Origin: Betaproteobacteria bacterium | Lineage (GTDB): Bacteria > Pseudomonadota > Gammaproteobacteria > Burkholderiales > SG8-41 | Assembly (NCBI GenBank): GCA_028292435.1 | Contig: JAQGMI010000020.1 | Coordinates: 1 to 64,000 of the forward strand | DNA length: 64,000 nucleotides | Reading direction: 5' to 3' | Shown here: piece after piece, positions 56,140 through 64,000 of the stretch | Numbering within the stretch: the first letter of the stretch is position 1 | How the letters are laid out: each line of letters begins with the position of its first letter | Made by a program: the position numbers and the translations under genes | The notes under the pieces: generated by a model | The model's database searches: none | The model's input: the letters and a program-made list of their open reading frames with translations, nothing else | Told to the model about the DNA's origin: nothing

Positions 56140-57095
56140 AGCCGGTTGAAGTCTCATTCAAGCCGGTCGACAACCAGCGGCTTGCCAATCTCTGCGGCGT
56201 ACTCGACGAAAACCTGCGCCAGATTGAAGCCGCGTTCGATGTCACCATCGCACGACGCGGCGAGCGGTTTGCGCTGAGCGGTCAGCCGCGGCAGGCCGAG
56301 CTTGCGGCGCAGGCGCTGGAAAAATTTTATGCCCGTGCGAAACAGAGCCTGTCGGTCGAAGACGTGCAGCTCGGACTGATCGAAGTCGCGCAGGTGCAAC
56401 CGGCGGCCATCGCGAATGCTCCGCATCTAAAAACCCGCCGTCCGGATTTACATGGCCGCACGCCGCGCCAGGTCGGTTATTTGAAACAAATTCTGGCGCA
56501 CGACATTACGTTCGCAATCGGCCCTGCAGGCACCGGCAAAACTTATCTCGCCGTTGCATGCGCGGTGGATGCATTGGAACGCGATAGCGTGAAGCGCATC
56601 GTGCTCGTGCGCCCCGCCGTCGAAGCCGGTGAGCGCCTCGGATTTTTGCCTGGCGACATGGCGCAAAAAGTCGATCCTTATTTACGCCCTCTCTACGACG
56701 CGCTGTATGACCTGATGGGATACGACAAGGTTGCGAAGCAGCTCGAGCGCAGCGCGATCGAAATCGCGCCGCTCGCGTTCATGCGTGGACGTACGCTCTC
56801 GCAGGCATTCGTCATTCTCGATGAAGCGCAGAACACAACACCCGAGCAGATGAAAATGTTCCTGACGCGAATCGGCTTCGGCAGCAAGGCGGTCGTCACT
56901 GGTGACGTCACGCAAACCGACCTCCCTCGCGGTCAGAAAAGCGGCTTAATCGAGGCGAGCGCGGTTTTGAAACGCGTGCGCGGCATTGCATTCACTCACT
57001 TTCAATCAAGCGACGTCGTGCGCCACCCGCTTGTACAGCGTATTGTTACCGCCTATGACCGGCATACCAAAGCGCAAGCCGGCCCGGACGCCTGA
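56136..57095 (+). CDS. PhoH-family ATPase (YbeZ-like)
   Basis: This 319-residue protein has Walker [16 protein letters not shown] (about 130) and Walker [17 protein letters not shown] (about 225), with an N-terminal KH-like domain (1-90). It is the YbeZ/PhoH type that acts with YbeY in RNA processing and ribosome maturation. It starts at GTG 56136, overlapping miaB, and is followed by ybeY with a 41-base overlap. Confidence 0.94.
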   Translation: MKPVEVSFKPVDNQRLANLCGVLDENLRQIEAAFDVTIARRGERFALSGQPRQAELAAQALEKFYARAKQSLSVEDVQLGLIEVAQVQPAAIANAPHLKTRRPDLHGRTPRQVGYLKQILAHDITFAIGPAGTGKTYLAVACAVDALERDSVKRIVLVRPAVEAGERLGFLPGDMAQKVDPYLRPLYDALYDLMGYDKVAKQLERSAIEIAPLAFMRGRTLSQAFVILDEAQNTTPEQMKMFLTRIGFGSKAVVTGDVTQTDLPRGQKSGLIEASAVLKRVRGIAFTHFQSSDVVRHPLVQRIVTAYDRHTKAQAGPDA

Positions 57096-57564
57096 TTTGG
57101 CGCTCACGGTTCAATACGGCACCCGCCGCGCGCAACTGCCGTCGCCGGCAAAACTCAGGCGTTGGGCGCGCGCCGCGCTGCGTAAAAGTGCGCGCGTGAC
57201 GCTACGGTTTATCGGCGAACGCGAAGCCCGCAAGCTCAATTTTGATTTCCGCGGCCGCGACTATGCGACGAATGTGCTGACGTTTACCTACTCGGAGAAA
57301 AATCCCGTGGAAGGCGACATCGCGATTTGCGCGCCCGTCGTCGCTCGCGAGGCAAAGCTGCAAGGCGTGAGCCGGGACGCACATTATGCGCATCTCGCCG
57401 TTCATGGCATGTTGCATCTGCAAGGCTTTGATCACATGCGGGCGCCGGAGGCGAAACGCATGGAAAGCCTTGAAGTACGCATACTCGCCGGCCTCGGCTT
57501 TGAAGATCCTTATGGCGACGCCGCACCGCAAGTTACGCGCAAAACCGCGAAGAAACGCCCGTGA
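57055..57564 (+). CDS. ybeY: Endoribonuclease YbeY
   Basis: From ATG 57055 this is a 169-residue zinc endoribonuclease, with the metal-binding motif HLAVHGMLHLQGFDHM supplying three His ligands (about 135-145) and the conserved FRGRDYATNVLTF. It matures 16S rRNA ends. The start lies inside phoH by 41 bases; an inner start would shorten the N-terminus but leave the active site. Confidence 0.94.
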   Translation: MTGIPKRKPARTPDLALTVQYGTRRAQLPSPAKLRRWARAALRKSARVTLRFIGEREARKLNFDFRGRDYATNVLTFTYSEKNPVEGDIAICAPVVAREAKLQGVSRDAHYAHLAVHGMLHLQGFDHMRAPEAKRMESLEVRILAGLGFEDPYGDAAPQVTRKTAKKRP

Positions 57565-58397
57565 TGAGCGAAGAAGCCGTCAAACCTACCTGGCTTGAGC
57601 GCGTCGGCGCCCTGCTCATGCGCGAACCGGAAGACCGCGAGCAGCTGGTCGAACTGATGCGCTCGGCGTACGAGCGCAACCTGCTCGACAGCGATGCGCT
57701 GTCGATGATCGAAGGCGTGCTGCAGGTGGCGGAAATGCACGCGCGCGAAATCATGATTCCACGCGCGCAGATGGATGTGATCGACATCAGCGAGCCGCCC
57801 GACAAATTCATCCCTCTGGTGATCGAAACCAATCATTCGCGGTTCCCGGTTATCGAGCACGACAAAGACCATGTGATCGGCATCCTCCTTGCCAAAGATT
57901 TGTTGCGCTACTACGCGGGCGAGGAAGAATTCAATGTCCGCGAGATGCTGCGTCCGGCCGTGTTCATCCCCGAATCGAAACGATTGAACGTGCTGCTCAA
58001 GGATTTCCGTGCCAATCGCAACCACATGGCGATTGTCGTCGATGAATATGGCGGCGTCGCGGGGCTCGTGACGATCGAGGATGTGCTCGAGCAGATCGTC
58101 GGCGACATCGAGGACGAATACGATTTCGACGAAACGGAAGACGACATCATTCCGGATAAAAGCGGCGCCTGGCGCGTGAAGGCGGTGACTGAAATTGCCA
58201 AGTTCAACACGACGTTCGGCACGCGCTACGATGACGAGGATCACGATACGATCGGCGGACTCGTCCTCAGACAATTCGGTCGCATGCCCAAACGCGGCGA
58301 GCAATTGACCGTCGACAATCTGAATTTCAAGGTGTTGCGCGCCGACAGCCGCCGCCTGCACTTGCTGCTCGTCGAAAAGAAGCCCGGCGTTAAATAA
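57561..58397 (+). CDS. corC: HlyC/CorC-family transporter-associated protein
   Basis: This 278-residue protein has two CBS domains (about 65-190, VREIMIPRAQMDVID-like AREIMIPRAQMDVIDI) and a CorC-HlyC domain (about 205-275, GLVLRQFGRMPKRGEQ). No membrane segment is present, matching the soluble CorC form. It is linked to Mg/Co efflux with CorA. It starts within ybeY's stop (GTG 57561 or ATG 57564). Confidence 0.93.
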   Translation: MMSEEAVKPTWLERVGALLMREPEDREQLVELMRSAYERNLLDSDALSMIEGVLQVAEMHAREIMIPRAQMDVIDISEPPDKFIPLVIETNHSRFPVIEHDKDHVIGILLAKDLLRYYAGEEEFNVREMLRPAVFIPESKRLNVLLKDFRANRNHMAIVVDEYGGVAGLVTIEDVLEQIVGDIEDEYDFDETEDDIIPDKSGAWRVKAVTEIAKFNTTFGTRYDDEDHDTIGGLVLRQFGRMPKRGEQLTVDNLNFKVLRADSRRLHLLLVEKKPGVK

Positions 58398-58400
58398 CGC

Positions 58401-59942
58401 GTGCTGAACACAAGCACCTATGGCGCGCTGTTTCGCTTCCGATCTCTGCCGTTAGCCGCAATCTGCGGCGGCGCCGGCGTACTCGGATTTGCGCCGTTCG
58501 GGTATTACCCGGTATTGATTGCAATGCTGGCAGTGCTGCTTGTCCTTTGGCGGCGAGCGGACTCGCCGCGCCATGCCGCTTACATCGGCTTTGTGTTCGG
58601 ACTCGGTTTCTTTTTGTCCGGCGTAAGCTGGGTGTACGTGAGCCTGCACGATTTCGGCGCGATGCCAGCCGTCCTCGCGGCTTTTCTCACACTTCTGTTT
58701 TGCTGCATTCTTGCGGCTTATCCGGCGATCATCGGATACCTGTACCGCTCGCTTACCCTAAGTCCAGCGTTCGGCGCGATTCTGGTGGTCCCCGCGTTGT
58801 GGACGATCGCCGATTGGGTGCGCGGCTGGCTGTTCACGGGTTTTCCATGGCTCGCGCTCGGTTATTCGCAGGTTCCGGCGAGCCCGCTCGCCGGATATGT
58901 GCCCGTCATCGGCGTGTACGGCGCAACTTTTATCATCGCGCTGAGCGCCTCACTGTTAGTGATGCTGCTGTCGCCCGCACTGACGGTGCGACGCTGGCCC
59001 TGGTTCGGTGTCCTAGTATTGATCTGGCTCGCCGGCTATGGGCTGCGGCAGGTCGAATGGACGTCGCCCGTCGGTGCGCCGGTCAGCGTGAGCCTGCTGC
59101 AGGGAAACATTCCGCAGGACCTCAAATGGCAGCCGAATCGCGTCGCGCCGACCTTAAAGGCGTATCAGGACCTTGTAACGGCGAGCCACGCGAAACTCGT
59201 CGTGTTGCCGGAAACGGCGCTACCGCTGTTTTTGCATGAAGTGCCGCAGGACTATCTCGACACACTTGCCGCACATGCACGCAGCAATGGCGGCGATGTG
59301 CTCGTCGGCGTACCGGAACTCACGAGTTCACGGGATTACTACAACAGCGTGCAGTCGTTCGGCATGGCGCCGAGCCAGACTTATCGCAAATCGCATCTCG
59401 TCCCGTTCGGCGAATTCATTCCGCTAAAGCCGCTGTTCGGCTGGTTCTTCGATGTCGTGCAAATACCGTTGCTCGATTTTTCGCGCGGCGCGCACACCCA
59501 GCAGCCGCTGGACGTAGCCGGCCAGCGCGTTGCCGTGAATGTTTGCTACGAGGATGTGTTCGGCGCCGAAATTATCCGGCAGTTGCCTGAAGCATCCCTG
59601 CTCGTGAACGTCAGCAACGTCGCGTGGTTCGGGCGCTCCGTCGCGCCGCGCCAGCATATGCAAATTTCGCAAACGCGCGCACTCGAGACCGGGCGCTATA
59701 TGCTGCGCGCCACGAATACCGGCATGACCGCGATCATCGACCAACGCGGCGAGGTAATCAAAGCGGCGCCCGAATTCGAACGCGCGACGGTCAACGGCGA
59801 AGTTCAGGGTTACGCCGGCGCAACGCCGTTCGTCCGGTGGGGAAACTTTCCCATCGTCGCGTTTTCCCTGTTGCTGGTTCTTAGCGCAGGGTGGCTAGCA
59901 CGGCGGGGAACCAGTAAAATTCGCGACTTGCCAATAGCTTAG
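58401..59942 (+). CDS. lnt: Apolipoprotein N-acyltransferase
   Basis: The 513-residue inner-membrane enzyme has about eight membrane segments (1-215) followed by a nitrilase-like domain with the catalytic triad: Glu in [12 protein letters not shown], Lys in [14 protein letters not shown] and Cys in [10 protein letters not shown]. It adds the third acyl chain to lipoproteins such as MltA. It begins at GTG 58401, three bases after corC, and ends 14 bases before glyQ. Confidence 0.97.
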   Translation: MLNTSTYGALFRFRSLPLAAICGGAGVLGFAPFGYYPVLIAMLAVLLVLWRRADSPRHAAYIGFVFGLGFFLSGVSWVYVSLHDFGAMPAVLAAFLTLLFCCILAAYPAIIGYLYRSLTLSPAFGAILVVPALWTIADWVRGWLFTGFPWLALGYSQVPASPLAGYVPVIGVYGATFIIALSASLLVMLLSPALTVRRWPWFGVLVLIWLAGYGLRQVEWTSPVGAPVSVSLLQGNIPQDLKWQPNRVAPTLKAYQDLVTASHAKLVVLPETALPLFLHEVPQDYLDTLAAHARSNGGDVLVGVPELTSSRDYYNSVQSFGMAPSQTYRKSHLVPFGEFIPLKPLFGWFFDVVQIPLLDFSRGAHTQQPLDVAGQRVAVNVCYEDVFGAEIIRQLPEASLLVNVSNVAWFGRSVAPRQHMQISQTRALETGRYMLRATNTGMTAIIDQRGEVIKAAPEFERATVNGEVQGYAGATPFVRWGNFPIVAFSLLLVLSAGWLARRGTSKIRDLPIA

Positions 59943-59956
59943 CGCGACACGAACCC

Positions 59957-60898
59957 ATGCTGACTTTTCAGCAACTCATACTGCGGCTTCAGCAATACTG
60001 GGCCGAGCAGGGATGCGCGCTGCTGCAGCCGTACGACATGGAAGTCGGCGCCGGCACTTCGCACACAGCGACTTTCTTACGCGCGATCGGTCCCGAGCCG
60101 TGGCGCGCGGCGTACGTACAACCGTCGCGCCGTCCCAAAGACGGCCGCTACGGCGAAAATCCGAATCGCCTGCAGCACTATTATCAATATCAGGTCGTGC
60201 TGAAACCTTCACCGCTCGATATTCTCGATCTGTATCTCGGCTCATTGGTCGCGCTTGGCATCGATCCGCAAGCGCATGACATCCGTTTTGTCGAGGACGA
60301 CTGGGAAAATCCAACGCTTGGCGCTTGGGGCCTGGGTTGGGAGGTGTGGTTAAACGGCATGGAAGTCACCCAATTCACTTATTTCCAGCAGGTCGGCGGC
60401 ATCGACTGCAAACCGATTACCGGCGAAATTACCTACGGCCTGGAACGGCTTGCGATGTATCTGCAAGGCGCCAAAAATGTGTTCGATCTCGTGTGGACGC
60501 CCGGCGTCACGTATCGCGACGTCTACTATCAGAACGAAGTTGAGCAATCGACTTACAACTTCGAAGCGTCGAACACCGAGATCCTGTTTGAGCACTTCGG
60601 GCAGTATGAGAGCGAAGCGAAACGCCTGATCGCAGCCGCGCTGGCATTGCCCGGCTACGAAATGGTGTTGAAGGCGGCGCACACGTTTAACCTGCTCGAT
60701 GCACGCGGCGCGATTTCCGTGACTGAACGTGCGGCCTACATCGGCCGCATCCGCAATCTCGCGCGCAGCGTCTCGCAGGCTTATCTCGATTCGCGCGTGC
60801 GCGCAAATTTCCCGATGTGCGCGCCCGGACAACTCGAAAAACTCGGCGTTGATCTTACGGGCATGCAAGCGGCATTGCGCGAACGGGACGCCGCATGA
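59957..60898 (+). CDS. glyQ: Glycyl-tRNA synthetase alpha subunit
   Basis: This 313-residue class II synthetase subunit has the catalytic-core motifs [42 protein letters not shown]-type [16 protein letters not shown] and [17 protein letters not shown]. It charges glycine together with GlyS. Its stop overlaps the glyS start by four bases. Confidence 0.98.
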   Translation: MLTFQQLILRLQQYWAEQGCALLQPYDMEVGAGTSHTATFLRAIGPEPWRAAYVQPSRRPKDGRYGENPNRLQHYYQYQVVLKPSPLDILDLYLGSLVALGIDPQAHDIRFVEDDWENPTLGAWGLGWEVWLNGMEVTQFTYFQQVGGIDCKPITGEITYGLERLAMYLQGAKNVFDLVWTPGVTYRDVYYQNEVEQSTYNFEASNTEILFEHFGQYESEAKRLIAAALALPGYEMVLKAAHTFNLLDARGAISVTERAAYIGRIRNLARSVSQAYLDSRVRANFPMCAPGQLEKLGVDLTGMQAALRERDAA

Positions 60899-62994
60899 AA
60901 GCGAACCTTCTGGTCGAGCTGTTCACGGAAGAACTGCCGCCGAAAGCGCTCAAACGGCTTGGCGACGCATTCGGGCATGCCATTGCCGCGGGGCTGGCGG
61001 CGCGGGGATTAACCGACAAGGGCGACGCGCCGACCGTTTATGCGACCCCACGCCGGTTAGGCGTGAAGATCGCCGACGTCGTCGAGCGCGCGCCTGACCG
61101 CGTAGAGCGCAAAAAATTGATGCCGGCGAAAGTCGCCTACGGCGCCGACGGGACGCCGACCGCCGCTTTGATGAAGCGGCTCGAGAAAGACGGCGGAACG
61201 GTCGATCAGCTCGAACGCAAAATTGAAGGCAACGCCGAATACGTTTTTCTGAACCAGGTGGTGCCCGGCGCTTCATTGCAGACAGCGCTCCAAATGGCGT
61301 TGGAAGATGCAATTGCAAAATTGCCCATCCCAAAAGTGATGGGCTATCAACTCGCCGACGGCGCGACCACCGTGCATTTCGTGCGTCCGGCGCATGGCAT
61401 CATCGCTTTACACGGGGCGAATGTGGTCGCAGTCAGCGCACTTGGCCTGAAGGCAGACCGGATTGCGCACGGTCATCGCTTTCAGGGCGTGAAAGACATC
61501 CCGATCGCAACCGCCGATGCCTACGAGGAAGCGCTCGCGGCGCATGGAAACGTCGTCGCGTCGTTCGATGAACGCCGCGCCGGCGTTGCCCGGCAATTGG
61601 CGGCCAAAGCGGAAGAACTTGGCGCTTCATTGGGCGACGAGTCGGCGTATGCGCCGCTGCTGGACGAAGTCACCGCGCTGGTTGAACAAGCGACCGTTTA
61701 TGTCGGTGAATTCGAAGCCGAGTTTCTGGCAGTGCCGGCCGAATGTCTGGTCCTCACCATGCGGCAAAATCAGAAATATTTTCCGCTTTTCGACAAGGCC
61801 GGCAGGCTCGTCAATAAATTCCTGATCGTCAGCAATATGCGGCTCGCCGAGCCCCGCAATATCATTGAAGGCAACGAGCGGGTCGTGCGGCCGCGGCTCG
61901 CCGACGCGCGATTTTTCTTTGAAACCGACAAGAAGACCCGGCTCGAAGCGCGCGTGCCTTTGCTCGCGAAAGTCACGTACCACAATAAGCTCGGCAGCCA
62001 GCTCGAACGCGGCGAGCGCGTCCAATTGCTCGCGGGCCGCATTGCACACTCGCTCGGTGCGGATACGGCACTCGCCGAACGCGCCGCGTGGCTCGCCAAG
62101 GCTGATCTGATTACAGGCATGGTCGGCGAATTTCCGGAGTTGCAAGGCACGATGGGGCGTTATTACGCGCTTGCCGATGGCGAGAATACGTCGGTTGCGG
62201 ATGCCATTGAGCAACATTATCGCCCGCGCTTTGCCGGCGATGCGCTGCCTGGCGACAACGTTGCAATTTCGCTCGCGCTCGCGGATAAGCTGGAAACGCT
62301 GTGCGGGTTTTTCAGCATTGGCCAGCAGCCGACCGGCGACAAAGATCCGTTTGCATTGCGGCGCCATGCACTCGGCGTCATCCGAATCCTGATTGAAAAA
62401 AATCTGCCAGTATCTGTCCATGATCTGGTGACACAGGGGTTCGCCTCGTTCGCGAAAAACATGCCCGGCGACGCGCACGCCGATCTGCAAACATTCCTGC
62501 TCGAACGACTTCGGAGTTATCTACGCGACGGCGGCTACACGGCGAACGAGGTCGAATCGGTGTTATCGAAGCAGCCGACCCGGTTTGACCAGGTCCCGTT
62601 GCAACTGGCCGCCGTGCGTGCTTTTGCCAGCCTGCCCGAAGCAGCGAGCCTTGCCGCAGCCAACAAGCGGGTTGCCAATATCTTGAAACAGGCCGAAGGC
62701 AAGGGCGAAACCGTGTCGCAAGCCGAGGCTGTCAAGCTCAAGGAGCCTGCCGAGCGCGAACTGTTCCAAGCAATCGCAACGGCGGTAAAACAGGCGACGC
62801 CTTTGTTTGAAAAAGGCGACTACACCGGCTATCTGAAAGCATTTGCGATACTGAAAACGCCGGTCGATTCTTTCTTCGACTCGGTGATGGTGATGGCGGA
62901 CGACCTGGACTTAAGGCGTAACCGCCTCGCGTTGCTCAGCGACTTGCGCCTGAGCATGAACCGCGTCGCCGATATTTCAAAGCTGGCGGCGTGA
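60895..62994 (+). CDS. glyS: Glycyl-tRNA synthetase beta subunit
   Basis: The 699-residue beta subunit opens [20 protein letters not shown] and has [13 protein letters not shown]-type [35 protein letters not shown] (HD-like region) and a C-terminal anticodon-binding domain ([20 protein letters not shown]). It holds most of the tRNA contacts of the alpha2beta2 enzyme. It is coupled to glyQ and followed 25 bases later by gmhB. Confidence 0.98.
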   Translation: MKANLLVELFTEELPPKALKRLGDAFGHAIAAGLAARGLTDKGDAPTVYATPRRLGVKIADVVERAPDRVERKKLMPAKVAYGADGTPTAALMKRLEKDGGTVDQLERKIEGNAEYVFLNQVVPGASLQTALQMALEDAIAKLPIPKVMGYQLADGATTVHFVRPAHGIIALHGANVVAVSALGLKADRIAHGHRFQGVKDIPIATADAYEEALAAHGNVVASFDERRAGVARQLAAKAEELGASLGDESAYAPLLDEVTALVEQATVYVGEFEAEFLAVPAECLVLTMRQNQKYFPLFDKAGRLVNKFLIVSNMRLAEPRNIIEGNERVVRPRLADARFFFETDKKTRLEARVPLLAKVTYHNKLGSQLERGERVQLLAGRIAHSLGADTALAERAAWLAKADLITGMVGEFPELQGTMGRYYALADGENTSVADAIEQHYRPRFAGDALPGDNVAISLALADKLETLCGFFSIGQQPTGDKDPFALRRHALGVIRILIEKNLPVSVHDLVTQGFASFAKNMPGDAHADLQTFLLERLRSYLRDGGYTANEVESVLSKQPTRFDQVPLQLAAVRAFASLPEAASLAAANKRVANILKQAEGKGETVSQAEAVKLKEPAERELFQAIATAVKQATPLFEKGDYTGYLKAFAILKTPVDSFFDSVMVMADDLDLRRNRLALLSDLRLSMNRVADISKLAA

Positions 62995-63019
62995 AGCATA
63001 TCGAGATGCAAACCGGCTT

Positions 63020-63553
63020 ATGAAACTTCTGGTGCTCGACCGTGACGGCGTGATCAATTTCGACAGCGCCGAGTACATCAAATCGCCGGCCGAATGGAAG
63101 CCGATACCGGGCAGCCTGGAAGCGATTGCACGGCTCAATCACGATGGTTATCACGTCGTGGTAGCGACCAATCAATCAGGCATCGGGCGCGGGCTGTTTG
63201 AAGTGGCTGCCTTGAATACGATTCACGAAAAAATGCATAAAGCGCTCGCGCAAGTCGGCGGCCGCATTGACGCGGTTTTTTTCTGTCCGCATGCCCAGGA
63301 CGCCGGCTGCAATTGCCGCAAACCCAAGCCCGGGCTGCTCGAGGAAATCGCGCACCGTTTCAATACTGAACTCGCGGGCGTGCCGTGCATCGGCGACTCG
63401 CTGCGCGACCTGCAAGCGGCGGCTGAAGTCAGTGCGCAGGCTATCCTCGTGCTGACGGGTAAAGGCATGCAAACCAAAGCTGCGGGCAATCTACCGCCAG
63501 ATGTGCGGATCTATGCCGACCTTGATGCGGCAGTGAAGGCCATCGTGCAATGA
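63020..63553 (+). CDS. gmhB: D-glycero-beta-D-manno-heptose 1,7-bisphosphate 7-phosphatase
   Basis: The 177-residue HAD phosphatase starts MKLLVLDRDGVINFDSAEYI, with the nucleophile Asp/acid Asp pair (DRDGV), a zinc loop CPHAQDAGCNCRKPKPG and the late acidic motif CIGDSLRDLQAA. It removes the 7-phosphate for ADP-heptose in lipopolysaccharide core synthesis. Its stop overlaps the acyltransferase start. Confidence 0.95.
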   Translation: MKLLVLDRDGVINFDSAEYIKSPAEWKPIPGSLEAIARLNHDGYHVVVATNQSGIGRGLFEVAALNTIHEKMHKALAQVGGRIDAVFFCPHAQDAGCNCRKPKPGLLEEIAHRFNTELAGVPCIGDSLRDLQAAAEVSAQAILVLTGKGMQTKAAGNLPPDVRIYADLDAAVKAIVQ

Positions 63554-64000
63554 GCGTTGTTCTGCGCTCATGTCTGTTTGCAGCGTTCCAGCTCATCATC
63601 ACACCGCCCTTCGCGGTCATTGCACTGCTCACGTTTCCGTTCGACGCCGTTACACGTTATCGCATCATTTCGATCTGGACGCGGTTGGTGCTGTGGGCCG
63701 TCGAACACATCTGCGGCATCCGTTATCGCGTAGAAGGCGTCGAGAATATCCCCGCGCAAGCCTGCGTCGTTTTATCTAAACATCAATCGGCGTGGGAAAC
63801 GCTCGCGTTCCAGATGATTTTTCCGCCGCAGGTTTACGTGATCAAGCGGGAACTCTTGTGGATACCGTTTTTTGGCTGGGGCCTGGCGATGGTGTCACCG
63901 GTCGCGATCGATCGCAAAGCCGGCATGCGCGCTTTGAAACAGATGCTGGCGCAGGGCAAGGAGCGGCTGCAACGCGGATTCTGGATTATCGTGTTTCCCG
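63550..64000 (+). CDS. 1-acyl-sn-glycerol-3-phosphate acyltransferase (PlsC)-like, truncated by window end
   Basis: From ATG 63550 at least 150 residues are visible with no stop. A N-terminal membrane-associated segment (LIITPPFAVIALLTF), the acyltransferase motif SKHQSAWETLAFQMIF (H-x4-E instead of the usual H-x4-D), RELLWIPFFGWGL and PVAIDRKAG follow. It would acylate lysophosphatidate or a related lipid. It overlaps gmhB and continues past 64000. Confidence 0.88.
   Translation, partial: MSVVLRSCLFAAFQLIITPPFAVIALLTFPFDAVTRYRIISIWTRLVLWAVEHICGIRYRVEGVENIPAQACVVLSKHQSAWETLAFQMIFPPQVYVIKRELLWIPFFGWGLAMVSPVAIDRKAGMRALKQMLAQGKERLQRGFWIIVFP

Overview
The window is about 60% GC with densely packed genes in short operons. 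It reads as one chromosomal segment of a betaproteobacterium, probably an environmental, possibly uncultivated, Burkholderiales-like lineage. Three things suggest this: several orphan Bug/TctC-type solute-binding proteins, the rpe-gph-trpEGDC order, and the miaB-phoH-ybeY-corC-lnt-glyQS order. No rRNA, CRISPR array, prophage or complete insertion sequence is visible.

Region 1 (1-25 kb) is accessory and catabolic. It holds Bug proteins, a luciferase-like oxidoreductase, a class II aldolase, a Gfo/Idh/MocA dehydrogenase, an amidohydrolase, a GST, an MFS exporter with a divergent LysR gene, and a UBP-zinc-finger/thioredoxin-reductase-like pair. The main discovery here is two selenoprotein loci of the UGSC family. 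In each, an in-frame TGA is followed by G-A/S-C and by a hairpin in the position expected of a bacterial SECIS. At 2756-1041 (minus) the UGSC domain is fused to a large partner domain. At 11258-13263 (plus) the partner domain carries a thioredoxin-like CxxC domain and overlaps a separate UGSC selenoprotein gene by four bases. A conventional gene caller would split both genes at TGA. Two decayed fragments, an isochorismatase-like gene and a second partial copy of the Gfo/Idh gene, also lie here.

Region 2 (25-31 kb) is an ECF42-type sigma factor cassette. It contains the sigma factor, three YciI/DGPF proteins, two VOC proteins, an SRPBCC protein, a BNR/sialidase-like beta-propeller, a MoaD/ThiS-like protein and a DUF1428 protein. 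A TGTCGA-N17-CGAC element lies between the sigma gene and its likely targets.

Region 3 (31-43 kb, all minus) holds an ATP-dependent DNA ligase, an AAA ATPase, mpl, a DUF486 membrane protein, a phytanoyl-CoA dioxygenase-like protein, metH and a Tat-exported MmgE/PrpD protein. The metH leader has a promoter, a SAM-II-like pseudoknot and an intrinsic terminator. The terminator loop is complementary to the aptamer, so this looks like an attenuating riboswitch.

Region 4 (42-64 kb) is core housekeeping. It contains coq7, the trp operon with an FkbM methyltransferase inserted between trpD and trpC and a possible Trp-rich leader peptide before trpE, gph, rpe, apaG, mltA, a TonB-like gene, dsbC, a UbiH-family gene, a tRNA with CAT anticodon, miaB, phoH, ybeY, corC, lnt, glyQ, glyS, gmhB and a plsC-like gene cut by the window end. 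Start sites were chosen by reading upstream ribosome binding sites and family N-termini. No search was run, so family names are recognition calls.
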